DNA of 64,000 nucleotides from Aristaeella lactis (GCF_018118585.1 NZ_CP069421.1:1736001-1800000); one strand, 5' to 3'. Shown: positions 42,364 through 51,162, numbered from the stretch's first letter. Notes: generated by a model not told the origin, from the letters alone. Numbers and translations: made by a program.

Positions 42364-42388
42364 ACAAAAAAACGCACCCTCCGGTGCG
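42364..42388 (-). terminator. Terminator of the LysR gene
   Basis: CGCACC / GGTGCG stem with a 4-nt loop, followed on the minus strand by seven T. The plus side has TTTT, so it may also stop plus-strand transcripts. Confidence 0.75.
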
Positions 42389-42470
42389 GTTTTCTCCTCT
42401 TCGGTTGTATGGTGTATAAGAATAAAGAGCAGAAGGATTGAAGCTATATATACCTCCTACCTCCTACCTT

Positions 42471-42498
42471 CATAATTCATAATGCATTATGAATTATG
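42471..42498. repeat. 28-bp perfect palindrome at the LysR stop codon
   Basis: CATAATTCATAATG and its exact reverse complement CATTATGAATTATG are joined with no spacer. The element begins two bases after the LysR stop. Part of it nearly matches the repeat at 10731-10756. Next to it ACCTCCT is repeated (42452-42468). Confidence 0.7.
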
Positions 42499-42500
42499 CA

Positions 42501-43427
42501 TTATTCGTCAAACTCGCAGTTTCTCTTCGACAGCGTCAGCTCCGTAATGAACTGCTTGTCCAGTGCCGTCAGGTGGTAATTCTTCCTGCGGATGAGAACG
42601 TCCCGGTACAGCTTCTGGTTATCCACACATCTTCTCTGCACCAGGTGAAGGTTCTTCAGCAGGCGTTCCGGGATCGGGGACACCCACATAAAGGTCTGCG
42701 GGTTTTCCGCAAGCAGGTCCATCTGGCTTCCCCGTTCAAACACATAGATCCTCCGGGGGATATTGGGAAGTTCCTCGTTTTTGACCACCGACAGCGGCAT
42801 GGACGGAACATAGGGATCCGCGTGGGCTATCTGGATATAATCCGAAAGGTCCTTCATCCGGATCGTTTCCATTTTGGCCAGTGGGCTGTCCTCATGCATG
42901 ATCAGGCAGTAGGTGAATTCCATGATCAGTTCTCCTGTCAGGTCCTTGTCCTCCAGCATCTCCCGGAAATACTTATCATGTTTGGAGGCATAGCGGAGGA
43001 TGCCCAGGTTATAACCCACTTCCAGGATGTTTTTAACAGCCTGCAGCACATTGGTTTCCTGGTAAAAAATCTCCGCGTCCGCTTTGCCCAGCGAACGGGA
43101 AAAATGGGCAAACGCGTCGGAGATGTAACTTGCCCGCGGCGCGGAAATGGAAAAGCGCTGCTGTGCCGGCCGGTCGGATTTATACAGGTTTTCCATGTCA
43201 TCCACCTGTTCGAGGATCTTCCTGGCCCGGCCGATAAACTCTTCTCCTTCCGGAGTCAGGATCATGCCATGGGCGCTGCGCTGGAAGATGGTGATCCCCA
43301 GGTCGGCTTCCAGTTCCTTGATCACCCGGCTCAGGTTGGGCTGGGCTACATGGATCTCCTCTGCCGCCTTGTTGATGGACCCGTTGTCCGCGATGCTGAC
43401 AGCGTATTTCAGGTGCAGAATGTTCAA
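42501..43427 (-). CDS. LysR-family transcriptional regulator, TTG start
   Basis: LysR regulators bind promoter DNA and respond to a small effector. The N-terminal helix-turn-helix is SINKAAEEIHVAQPNLSRVI (~17-36); the rest (~90-300) is a periplasmic-binding-like effector domain. The start is TTG at 43427 after GGGAG; the nearby ATG is followed by a stop in its own frame. 308 residues. Its promoter carries two palindromes. It lies downstream of, and in the same direction as, the Tat-exported flavoprotein gene and may control it, although LysR targets are more often divergent. Confidence 0.92.
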   Translation of the reverse strand: MNILHLKYAVSIADNGSINKAAEEIHVAQPNLSRVIKELEADLGITIFQRSAHGMILTPEGEEFIGRARKILEQVDDMENLYKSDRPAQQRFSISAPRASYISDAFAHFSRSLGKADAEIFYQETNVLQAVKNILEVGYNLGILRYASKHDKYFREMLEDKDLTGELIMEFTYCLIMHEDSPLAKMETIRMKDLSDYIQIAHADPYVPSMPLSVVKNEELPNIPRRIYVFERGSQMDLLAENPQTFMWVSPIPERLLKNLHLVQRRCVDNQKLYRDVLIRRKNYHLTALDKQFITELTLSKRNCEFDE

Positions 43428-43480
43428 GCTTTCATCTCCCTTGGTCTGAACACAAAAAGAATGCCCGAAAAACCATATCG

Positions 43481-43518
43481 GACATGTCTATTATAACACA
43501 ACGGACAGTTCCTGTCAG
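43481..43518 (-). promoter_or_regulatory. LysR promoter with inverted repeats
   Basis: On the minus strand CTGACA (43513-43518) and TATAAT (43490-43495) are 17 bp apart. GACAG-GAA-CTGTC (43504-43516) overlaps the -35, and the palindrome GACATGTC (43481-43488) lies near the transcript start. Both fit autoregulation. Confidence 0.65.
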
Positions 43519-43586
43519 CGCCGCCGGAACGGAACAAAGCCGGAGGCCTGTCTGAAAGGTCTCCGGCAAAGATGGAATCCATGTTA

Positions 43587-44516
43587 TTACTTCTGAATCT
43601 GCGAAAGGGCGTCGTTCACCGCGGCAATCAGCGCTTCACTGGTTTTGGTCGCTCCGGTTACCGTGTCGATCTCCGTGGAATTGGCCGCGATGATCGCGTC
43701 GGGGATCGCCGCGAAAGCCGGATCGCTGACACCGGCGGTTTCATTGTGGCTCAGCACTTCGATCTTCGCAATCTTGTCCCCGTCCATGGTGACCTTAACC
43801 TTCACCTCGCCGCCGATCTCGCTGACGCCGGTACCGATGTATTCATTGGCAGCCAGCGCTTCCTCCGCGGGAGCTGCTTCTTCGGGTTCAGCTTCCTCGT
43901 ACCCGTACAGGACGTTCAGCAGGCTGATGGCCTTAACCGCCACCTCAGCGGTTACGGACGCGCAGCGCGCCTTACGTTCCGGGTCAGCCATCTTGTATCC
44001 GGTGGCTGCCATATAGGTACCCACGGAATCAACGCAGTTGATGGAATGGGCCACAGTGGTGATGGATTCATATTCCGGCTGGTACTGCGGGAAGCTGTGC
44101 TCCCGGTACCATGCGAAAAGCTGATCCCTTACAGCAGCCGCGTCCTGCGGCTGGCACACCAGGCCGATAAACATCAGGGCGCCCGCCAGGGAACCGCACA
44201 GCGTCCCTGCGCCGAAGCCGCCGCCCATCAGGGCGCATACCCGGCCCGGAACCATCTCATTATAGGGATAGCCGGTCACTTCGCTCATGATATCGATGAT
44301 GCCGCCAAAGCATCCTCCGCCGCAGCCGCCATATTCAAAGAACTTTTCATAGCAGCGTTTCAGCAGTTCATCCTTGTCCAGCGGTACATACTTCCAGGGC
44401 CATACAGGGGTTTCCGCTCCCTCCGCCATCACAGGCATCGGCAGGCTGCTGACAGCAACCGCACCCAGGGCGGCTTTTCCAGCGGTACGCAAAAAATCCC
44501 GGCGGTTCATGTCCAT
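43587..44516 (-). CDS. Tat-exported C_GCAxxG_C_C and FMN-binding flavoprotein
   Basis: The N-terminus is a twin-arginine signal (NRRDFLRTAGKAALGAVAV), implying folded export with cofactor. The middle (~40-200) has the C_GCAxxG_C_C redox-type Cys pattern: YGGCGGGCFGGI, then GTLCGSLAGA and INCVDSVGTY. After an acidic linker the C-terminal ~90 residues are an FMN-binding domain with DTVTGAT (~285-291), the motif to which ApbE links FMN covalently through Thr. The protein is thus a likely extracytoplasmic electron carrier. AAAGGAG precedes the ATG. It has its own promoter; the LysR gene lies downstream. 309 residues. Confidence 0.83.
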   Translation of the reverse strand: MDMNRRDFLRTAGKAALGAVAVSSLPMPVMAEGAETPVWPWKYVPLDKDELLKRCYEKFFEYGGCGGGCFGGIIDIMSEVTGYPYNEMVPGRVCALMGGGFGAGTLCGSLAGALMFIGLVCQPQDAAAVRDQLFAWYREHSFPQYQPEYESITTVAHSINCVDSVGTYMAATGYKMADPERKARCASVTAEVAVKAISLLNVLYGYEEAEPEEAAPAEEALAANEYIGTGVSEIGGEVKVKVTMDGDKIAKIEVLSHNETAGVSDPAFAAIPDAIIAANSTEIDTVTGATKTSEALIAAVNDALSQIQK

Positions 44517-44573
44517 TTTTCATTCTCCTTTTCTGTTTTTCAGTCTGTATGTACATTTCAGACATCTGTTTCC

Positions 44574-44602
44574 ATTGTACGGAAAGGTGTCCGCCCTGTC
44601 AA
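44574..44602 (-). promoter_or_regulatory. Promoter of the Tat-exported flavoprotein gene
   Basis: On the minus strand a consensus TTGACA (44597-44602) and TACAAT (44574-44579) are 17 bp apart. Confidence 0.8.
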
Positions 44603-44634
44603 CAGCATCCCTGCTCCATCATGCGCCGTCAAAC

Positions 44635-44667
44635 AAAAAAAGCTTCCGGTCTTTTTACCGTAAGCTT
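44635..44667 (-). terminator. Terminator of the asparaginase gene
   Basis: On the minus strand an 11-bp stem with one mismatch (AAGCTTACGGT / ACCGGAAGCTT) is followed by TTTTT. Confidence 0.82.
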
Positions 44668-44686
44668 TTCTGTCCGGATCCGCGGG

Positions 44687-45709
44687 TCATGATACCGTCA
44701 TTTCCCCCCGCAGGCTCTGTTCCATTCTCAGGCGGATCGCCCGTTCATCCATTCCGCAGCTGAAAAGGTAATACAGCTTGGCAACGGCCGCCTCCGTGGT
44801 GATGTCATATCCGCTGACCGCGCCCGCGTTCCGCAGCGCTTCAGAGGTCTCATATGCGCCCAGGGCAACAGTACCGTGGGGACACTGGGAACAGACAATA
44901 ATGATCGTTCCGTTCTCACTGGCCTTGCGGATAATCGGCAGCAGCGCGTCCGCCGACCCGGGTATGTTGCCTGCGCCGAAGGTTTCGATCACGATTCCCT
45001 TCAGCCGCTCTGTCATGATGGAATCAAACAGTTCAAACTGAATTCCCGGGAAAACCTTGATAACCCCGATGGGCACGCTCTTCAGGCTCTGCAGGGAAAA
45101 AGGCTCCTTCCGAGCCGGAAGCAGGGCAGGCGTGTTGTACCGGATCTCGATTCCCACCTCCGCCAGGGGCTGGAAGTTGGGGGATTCAAAAGCGATCAGG
45201 TCATCCGCGGAGTATTTGATGGACCGGTTCCCCCGCAGCAGCTTCCCGCCGAAATACAGGCACACCTCATGCACCCGGTCATCCGCCGCCACCTGCATGG
45301 CGGTGATCAGGTTGTCGCGGGCATCGTTCCGAATCTCACACAGGGGAATCTGGGAGCCGGTCAGGATCACCGGCTTATTGTTGTTCTGCAGGGTAAAGGA
45401 AAGTGCGGAAGCCGTATAGGCCATTGTATCCGTTCCATGCAGGATCACAAAGCCGTCAAACCGGTCATAGTTCCCGGCGATCATGCTCCCGATGGTGTTC
45501 CATTCCCGTACGGTAATGTTGGAGGAATCCAGCAGCGGGTCCATATCCGCCACTTCCCACTCCGGCATGCCCTCCGCCTTCAGCTCCGGGATCGCGTCCA
45601 GCAGCTGATGAAACTTTTCCTTTTGCGGGGCATAGCCATGCCTGGTCTTCATCATGCCGATGGTTCCGCCTGTATATATAATCAGTATTTTTTTCCGTTC
45701 CTGTTTCAT
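44687..45709 (-). CDS. ansA: Type I L-asparaginase
   Basis: The enzyme hydrolyses asparagine to aspartate and ammonia. The first nucleophile motif is IYTGGTIGMM (~10-19), the second HGTDTMAYTASALSF (~89-103), and NKPVILTGSQIPL follows. There is no signal peptide, so this is the cytoplasmic type I form. GGAGGG precedes the ATG. The transcript probably starts near 45803 (TATAAT at 45810-45815), giving a ~95-nt leader that contains a perfect 10-bp hairpin. 340 residues; monocistronic. Confidence 0.94.
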   Translation of the reverse strand: MKQERKKILIIYTGGTIGMMKTRHGYAPQKEKFHQLLDAIPELKAEGMPEWEVADMDPLLDSSNITVREWNTIGSMIAGNYDRFDGFVILHGTDTMAYTASALSFTLQNNNKPVILTGSQIPLCEIRNDARDNLITAMQVAADDRVHEVCLYFGGKLLRGNRSIKYSADDLIAFESPNFQPLAEVGIEIRYNTPALLPARKEPFSLQSLKSVPIGVIKVFPGIQFELFDSIMTERLKGIVIETFGAGNIPGSADALLPIIRKASENGTIIIVCSQCPHGTVALGAYETSEALRNAGAVSGYDITTEAAVAKLYYLFSCGMDERAIRLRMEQSLRGEMTVS

Positions 45710-45749
45710 GATTCCCTCCGGGGTATGATCGTTTCTGCCTGTAAAATTT

Positions 45750-45774
45750 TTTCCGGTCGCCGTCCGACCGGAAA
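45750..45774 (-). promoter_or_regulatory. Hairpin in the ansA leader
   Basis: TTTCCGGTCG and CGACCGGAAA form a perfect 10-bp stem with a 5-nt loop between the ansA -10 box (45810-45815) and its ribosome site. It lacks a T-run, so it is not a terminator. It might affect message stability or bind a protein. Confidence 0.45.
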
Positions 45775-45863
45775 CCGCCGCGATGAACGCGGCCGTTCAG
45801 GCACAAGGCATTATACCATCATTCATGGCAAAAAACAGCCATGCTGTCCCCTTCTGCGGCAAA

Positions 45864-45893
45864 TTGACTTGAGGCTGGCATATGTGATATGGT
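45864..45893 (+). promoter_or_regulatory. Promoter of the ABC exporter operon
   Basis: TTGACT (45864-45869) and TATGGT (45888-45893) are 18 bp apart. The permease ATG is about 40 nt downstream. Confidence 0.6.
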
Positions 45894-45933
45894 TTTTTTC
45901 AGATTCCAGTCTGTCTTTTCAGGACGGTGTATT

Positions 45934-48900
45934 ATGTTTATTCGTAACGGAATTAAATCCAATCTGCGGGCAAAGGGCCGTACGGCACTGTTCTCGCTTC
46001 TGATCTTTTTTCTGACAGCCACCGTAATCCTTTCGCTCAGCGTACTGTTGTACTGCAACAACGTACTGGATGCCTGCGGCAGGGCCTATCGTTCCATTGC
46101 TCTGGTGGAGTATATGGGTTCAGAATATCCCGGTGAGGATGTTCCGGACGCTGCTGCCCGCGCCGCGGCGGAAGAACTGACGGATGAGGCTGTTCTCTCT
46201 GTTCCCGGTGTCACCGCATGGACCCGTGGTAATACCGCTTTCGCTTCTGTTGAAGGCTATGAGCGCCGCGCCGGAACCATGCCCTACGGCGGCCGCGGGG
46301 TCATCGTTGTCAGCCGCGTGTCCGCTCCGCTCAGTCTGGCTGATCCCTACGCTTCCATCAGTGATCAGGAGGACATGGAAGAACAGCCCGTCTACTATAC
46401 CGCCACGATGAAAACAGCCCTCTATGCCCGGAGCGGCAAGGAGGGAACCTATATCGACCTTCTGGCCGGTACCAGCGGTTTTATCCCGGAGAAGGGAAAG
46501 AGCTATATCCTCAACGGTTCTTTCATAAGCACAGCCAGCACCGCCCGGCAGGCGGGTAAATATCCGACGAACGGCTATGTCATTTTCCGTGTCGAATCCT
46601 TCCTCGATTCGGACGATCTGCCGTATCTGGAATATGATGGTGAAAGTGAGATTCCGGAAGTTTTCCTCCGTGCCGCGGATCAGTACCGGATCATGAATAA
46701 TTTCGTCCATGTCGTGCCCTGCCGCGATGTGAACGATGTCTATGTGTTCCAGCAGAATGAACTCCATCTGGCCGAAGGCTCCATGCCGGATCCCGGGGTT
46801 CCTTTCTCCTGCGTGATCTCCAATGACCTGGCACAGCGCCTGGAACTGACTCCCGGCGATGTCATTTCACTGGATGAACTCCGGGGAACGAAGGAAGACC
46901 GGTATTATCTCAAACCCGCGGGCAGCGCACAGACCTTCACGGTCAGCGGTATTGCCGCAGCCGGTTCAACCGGTTTCGGAACTGTCTGGGTGATCTCAGA
47001 AGACGCAGATACGCCGCTCTTCGGCTATCTGCTCGGTACAGTCTCACTCCGCAACGATATGGCGGAAACTGCAACAGAGGCGTTGCAGGCCCTTGTACCG
47101 GAACAGGTACGGGTAACCCTGCTGGACCAGGGATACAGTGATGCCGTAAAACCCTTCCATTCTGTCCGGAAAACAGCGGTAGATATACTGCTTGTCTGTT
47201 CGGCGGGCGTAGCGGCAGTCCTGCTCCTGTTCGCGTTCCTGTTTGTCGGCAGGCAGAGCAGTACGGTCAGGATCATGGTTTCCCTGGGAACGCCGGGCGG
47301 GAAGATCGCCCTGTGGTTCCTGTCAGGCGCCCTGTTCATCTGCGGCGCCGCCGTTGTTTCGGCTGTTATCCTGGGCACAGCCCTGCGCCCCGCGTTATTC
47401 CGGGCTATCGCTGATGCTGCTGCCGCTGCCCGGACCGGAAATGGTCCCCTGTGGTTCAGCGAGACCGTCCTGGGCATCGTGAAGCAGGATACCTTCGATC
47501 CGCAGGTTCCGCTTTGGCCCAATCTTCTGGCGGCTTTGGGCATTATGCTCCTCACGGTGATCTTCTGCCTGTTGTTCCTTCGCCTGGCCCGCCAGGGCTG
47601 GACGCGCAAGCGCGGTAAATCCAGAGTCCGCGTACCGCGCGGACGAACTTCCGTACGGCATCGGAACGGTCTGCGTTTCGCGTTGCTCTCCATCCGCAGG
47701 GGTGGTCTCAGGTCGCTGGTTGTACCGCTGGTTTCGCTGGTTCTGACGATAACCGTCCTTGTTCTGGGCGGGGTATATCAGGGATGGCAGAACGAGCTGG
47801 ATTACGCGCTGGATAATACACATATCGACGGAATGGTCGTCAGCCTGGACGGACGTTATTATTCCGGTCTGGCCCTGTCCGTGAGCGATGTCCGGACCCT
47901 GATGGCCGCAAAGGGCGTGGACAGCGTTTCATTGTCCTGCGGTTACCATTACTGGCTGCCGGAGGATGCGCCGGACTTTGCGCAGAATGCGTTCGGCCGC
48001 GAGCATCGTATGGAGTGGATTTCTGCGCAGCCTGAACTGGTGTCCCTGAATGCCCTTGAAGCAGCCCGTGAATTCTATTACCGGGATCCTGCCGTCACCT
48101 GGCTCGAAGGCTGGAATGAATCCATGCTCACGGAAACAGAGGTTACCCCCCTGCTCTATCGGTATGATGAAGTCGTAGATGAACGGCCGATCCCTGTCGT
48201 TTGCAGCACCTCTTTCCTGGATGAGCATGGATTGACCCTTGGCAGCACTTTCAGCCCCATGGTGCAGGTAGCGATCGATTATTTTTCCATGGAAGTCCCT
48301 GTAGTCCTTCATGTTGTCGGAAGCTATGTTCAGCATGAAGGAAAAGCCAGCATCTTCGCGCCCTTGTCCTGCTATATCCCGCTTTCACTGCTCACAGGCA
48401 GCAATGATCCTTCCGTCCGCGGCAATCAGACACTCTTCACTTTCCGTACCTGCCGGTTCCGCCTGGCCTCAGCCCGCGAACTGGAAACTATCCGAAAACA
48501 TCTGCGGAGCACGAGCTTCAGTGCCGTGAACCGTCCTGCCGCAATTCGTATGGCGCTTCTCCTGCGGGATGCCGCTTTCCTGAAATTCAGGGAAGGGATG
48601 GAGCACAACATTACCATGGGCCGGATCATGTCGGCGATCCTTTCCCTGATGATCATACTGCTTGGATTTATCATTTCCTGGCTTATGACCTTCTCCCGCC
48701 AGCGCGAATTCGCGCTGATGCGCGGCTTCGGCACAAAGAAGCGGCAGGTGTTCGCCTCATTCTTCCTGGAGCAGGCGATCCTCTGTCTTGTGGGTTGCCT
48801 TGTCGGCTGTGCGGCGCTCTTCTGGCTGTATGCGGGCGGGATCACCCAGCCCCTGGCCGCCGCGGCCTATCTCATCTGTTATCTGCTGGGAACAGCTGTT

Positions 48901-48957
48901 TCTATATTGATCATCAGGAAAACCAATCTCATGGAACTCCTGGCCGTCCGTGATTGA
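45934..48957 (+). CDS. ABC transporter permease, FtsX/MacB type
   Basis: A 1007-residue membrane protein with one N-terminal helix (SLLIFFLTATVILSLSVLL), a large extracytoplasmic domain (~45-430), three helices, a second helix and large loop (~600-880), and a final FtsX core of three helices (SWLMTFSRQREFALMRGFGTKKRQV, key part REFALMRGFGTKKRQV). This two-copy FtsX layout is typical of lipoprotein or antimicrobial-peptide exporters and of mechanotransmission ABC systems that expel or sense drugs. The ATG at 45934 follows AGGACGG. The ATPase gene follows after 16 nt. No two-component sensor is adjacent. Confidence 0.88.
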   Translation: MFIRNGIKSNLRAKGRTALFSLLIFFLTATVILSLSVLLYCNNVLDACGRAYRSIALVEYMGSEYPGEDVPDAAARAAAEELTDEAVLSVPGVTAWTRGNTAFASVEGYERRAGTMPYGGRGVIVVSRVSAPLSLADPYASISDQEDMEEQPVYYTATMKTALYARSGKEGTYIDLLAGTSGFIPEKGKSYILNGSFISTASTARQAGKYPTNGYVIFRVESFLDSDDLPYLEYDGESEIPEVFLRAADQYRIMNNFVHVVPCRDVNDVYVFQQNELHLAEGSMPDPGVPFSCVISNDLAQRLELTPGDVISLDELRGTKEDRYYLKPAGSAQTFTVSGIAAAGSTGFGTVWVISEDADTPLFGYLLGTVSLRNDMAETATEALQALVPEQVRVTLLDQGYSDAVKPFHSVRKTAVDILLVCSAGVAAVLLLFAFLFVGRQSSTVRIMVSLGTPGGKIALWFLSGALFICGAAVVSAVILGTALRPALFRAIADAAAAARTGNGPLWFSETVLGIVKQDTFDPQVPLWPNLLAALGIMLLTVIFCLLFLRLARQGWTRKRGKSRVRVPRGRTSVRHRNGLRFALLSIRRGGLRSLVVPLVSLVLTITVLVLGGVYQGWQNELDYALDNTHIDGMVVSLDGRYYSGLALSVSDVRTLMAAKGVDSVSLSCGYHYWLPEDAPDFAQNAFGREHRMEWISAQPELVSLNALEAAREFYYRDPAVTWLEGWNESMLTETEVTPLLYRYDEVVDERPIPVVCSTSFLDEHGLTLGSTFSPMVQVAIDYFSMEVPVVLHVVGSYVQHEGKASIFAPLSCYIPLSLLTGSNDPSVRGNQTLFTFRTCRFRLASARELETIRKHLRSTSFSAVNRPAAIRMALLLRDAAFLKFREGMEHNITMGRIMSAILSLMIILLGFIISWLMTFSRQREFALMRGFGTKKRQVFASFFLEQAILCLVGCLVGCAALFWLYAGGITQPLAAAAYLICYLLGTAVSILIIRKTNLMELLAVRD

Positions 48958-48973
48958 TGAAGGGAGAATCACT

Positions 48974-49663
48974 ATGAATGTCATTGAACTGCGTGATGTC
49001 AAATATGTCTACCAGTCCCAGTATCAGCGTGTGGAGGCCCTGCGCGGCATCTCCTATGCTTTTGAGCCGGGAAAAATATATGCGATCATGGGCAGCTCCG
49101 GAGGCGGTAAGACAACCCTGCTCTCCCTCATGGCAGGGCTGGATGTGCCCACCGAGGGAAGTATCCTGTGCCATGGCGTTTCCACGGCGGACATAGACCT
49201 GGAACAGTACCGCCGGGAGCGCGTAGCGGTGATCTATCAGGACTTCCGTCTGTTTCCCCTGCTCACCGTGGCTGAGAATGTGATGTATCCCATGGAACTG
49301 CGCGGCATGAAACCCGCCGCGGCCAAAAAACGCGCGGCCGAGCTCATCAGGAAGGTTGGCCTTCCCGAAACAGTTCTGGATCGTTTCCCCGCCATGCTCT
49401 CCGGCGGTGAGCAGCAGCGTGTGGCCGTGGCCCGCGGCCTGGGAATGGAGACAAAAGTCCTGCTGGCTGACGAACCCACGGGCAACCTGGACTCCAAAAA
49501 TACCGAGAATCTTTTCAACATCCTGAAGGACCTGGCTCACGAGGACGGTTACTGCGTGGTTGTTGTGACGCATGATGAAGAGCTGGGAAAGCGCACAGAT
49601 GAAACGCTCAGGATTCATGACGGTGAGCTGATGCCGGTTCATACCGGCGCCGGTGATCAGTAA
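48974..49663 (+). CDS. ABC transporter ATP-binding protein of the FtsX/MacB-type exporter
   Basis: The 229 residues carry Walker A GSSGGGKTT (~39-47), the Q-loop in IYQDFRLF, the signature LSGGEQQR, Walker B VLLADEPTG, and the switch His in VVTHDEE. It resembles LolD/MacB/FtsE ATPases and pairs with the permease encoded just upstream. The ATG at 48974 has GAAGGGAG 9 nt before it; an upstream in-frame codon overlaps the permease end. A terminator follows. Confidence 0.94.
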   Translation: MNVIELRDVKYVYQSQYQRVEALRGISYAFEPGKIYAIMGSSGGGKTTLLSLMAGLDVPTEGSILCHGVSTADIDLEQYRRERVAVIYQDFRLFPLLTVAENVMYPMELRGMKPAAAKKRAAELIRKVGLPETVLDRFPAMLSGGEQQRVAVARGLGMETKVLLADEPTGNLDSKNTENLFNILKDLAHEDGYCVVVVTHDEELGKRTDETLRIHDGELMPVHTGAGDQ

Positions 49664-49672
49664 ATCAAAAAA

Positions 49673-49703
49673 GAGTTCCTGATTTCTCAGGAACTCCTTT
49701 TTT
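49673..49703 (+). terminator. Bidirectional terminator between the ABC operon and mscS
   Basis: GAGTTCCTGA / TCAGGAACTC, a 10-bp perfect stem with a TTTC loop, is followed by CTTTTTT and preceded by AAAAAA. It can stop both the plus ABC transcript and the minus mscS transcript. Confidence 0.9.
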
Positions 49704-49716
49704 ATGCGCGATCTGG

Positions 49717-50511
49717 TCAGGACTTGACATGCACGTCCATCTGGGGGAACGGGATGGAGATGCCGGCAGCGTCCAGTGCCCGTTTCCCCTGGTCCAGCAG
49801 GCGGAAATTCACCGGCCAGTAATCCGCGGTTTTAACCCATACCCGCACCGTAAAGTCCAGGCTGCTGTCCGCGCACTCTGCCAGGGCGATCATCGGGGCC
49901 GGCTCCTTCAGGATGGCGTTTTCCTTTGCCACCAGGTCGTTCAGCACCTTATACACCTGGTCCATATCACTGCTGTAATCCACGGAGAAGGTCAGGTCAA
50001 GCCGACGGGTTCCTTCCCGGGAGAAGTTGACAATAGTGGTGTTGGTCAGGGAGCCGTTGGGCAGGCAGAGCTGCTTGTTATCCACGGTAATAAGCTCCGT
50101 ATAGTAGGCTCCCACGGTTTTCACAGTTCCTTCGCTGTCGCCGATCTTCACATACTCCCCGGCCCGGATGGGGCGGAGGATCAGCAGGATCAGACCGCCC
50201 AGCAGATTGCCGACGGCACCCTGCAGTGCAAGGCCGATAGCCACGCCACCGGAAGCCAGCAGCGTCAGAACGGAGGTCATGGGAATGCCCATGATACTCA
50301 CGGCGGTCATAACCACGATCACGGAAAGGACGATCTTCACCAGGTTCTGCAGGAAGCCCCGCAGCGTCGGTTCAATCGCATGGAATTTCTTGTTGTGCTT
50401 GAGAATATTGCCGATCCAGTGAACCAGCAGGAATCCGATCGCAAGCACCGCGATACCGCCGAGAAGATTCACCCCTGCTTCCTTGAGGTAATCCAGGAAA
50501 CTCTTTTCCAT
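49717..50511 (-). CDS. mscS: Small-conductance mechanosensitive channel MscS
   Basis: MscS channels open under membrane tension to release solutes after osmotic downshock. The 264 residues show three N-terminal helices, the glycine/alanine-rich pore helix (LLASGGVAIGLALQGAVGNLLGG, key part ASGGVAIGLALQGA), the beta domain (PIRAGEYVKIGDSEGTV, LPNGSLTNTTIVNFSREG) and a C-terminal alpha/beta vestibule. Size and order match E. coli MscS. Monocistronic. Confidence 0.94.
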   Translation of the reverse strand: MEKSFLDYLKEAGVNLLGGIAVLAIGFLLVHWIGNILKHNKKFHAIEPTLRGFLQNLVKIVLSVIVVMTAVSIMGIPMTSVLTLLASGGVAIGLALQGAVGNLLGGLILLILRPIRAGEYVKIGDSEGTVKTVGAYYTELITVDNKQLCLPNGSLTNTTIVNFSREGTRRLDLTFSVDYSSDMDQVYKVLNDLVAKENAILKEPAPMIALAECADSSLDFTVRVWVKTADYWPVNFRLLDQGKRALDAAGISIPFPQMDVHVKS

Positions 50512-50598
50512 GTTTCTGTTCCTTTCTGCCTGTATGCAATTATATAATCCGTTCCTGAAACAGGTTTATTATAGCATCGGGACAGCCAAATGAACAGA

Positions 50599-50623
50599 AA
50601 AAAGAGCTCCTGCCTGCAGGAGC
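50599..50623 (-). terminator. Terminator of the 50.6-55.9 kb minus-strand array
   Basis: On the minus strand GCTCCTGC / GCAGGAGC form a stem with a very short loop, followed by TCTTTTTT. Confidence 0.75.
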
Positions 50624-50637
50624 CCCGGATAAACCGT

Positions 50638-51138
50638 TCACACATATTCTTCCTTGCTGCTTTCCCCGGTAATACCGTACTGCCGGTATATCACCTCTTT
50701 GGCTTTCATGACCTGCGCACGGCCCGTGTCTCCCCAGTTCAGGAGCTCCGCCGCCCGCTCCGGGGAAACCATATACCGGTCATAGGTCTCCCCGTTGTCC
50801 GGATCCGGCTTTTTCTCTCCGATCCTTCTGATCAGCGCCGCCATCCGTACCTGGGCATACGGCGGTGTTCCGTCTCCCTCGTCCACAAGCTGATATCCGA
50901 TGTATACCGGCGTCTCAATCTCGGTATTGACTTCCTCCAGCAGTTCCCTGCGGCAGGTGGCTTCAATGCCGTCGTCAAATGGTTCGGGGCGTCCGCCGCC
51001 AAGGGAATACCGGATCCCGCCCGCAGTTTTTTCCAGGCGCAGCATCACCCGGCCCTCCCGGTCCAGGATAATCCCGTAAACCTGCGTAATCCTCATTCCT
51101 TCCGGAACCCTGTCCCCGACCCATTCAAACCTTGCCAT
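50638..51138 (-). CDS. NUDIX hydrolase
   Basis: The NUDIX box is present in a slightly divergent form: GGGRPEPFDDGIEATCRREL and LEEV (~47-70, REL..EE core kept). The strand YGIILDREGRVMLRL before it is typical. 166 residues. The substrate may be a modified nucleotide or nucleoside diphosphate. It is the 3'-most gene of a second minus-strand run of small-molecule enzymes. Confidence 0.85.
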   Translation of the reverse strand: MARFEWVGDRVPEGMRITQVYGIILDREGRVMLRLEKTAGGIRYSLGGGRPEPFDDGIEATCRRELLEEVNTEIETPVYIGYQLVDEGDGTPPYAQVRMAALIRRIGEKKPDPDNGETYDRYMVSPERAAELLNWGDTGRAQVMKAKEVIYRQYGITGESSKEEYV

Positions 51139-51162
51139 GCGGATACCTCCCGCTTTCCTGTA

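Noticed and set aside
43534-43575. GCCGGAG / CTCCGGC hairpin after the Tat-exported flavoprotein gene
   Set aside because: The stem is real, but the loop is long (15 nt) and only TTTG follows on the minus strand, so I did not call it a terminator.
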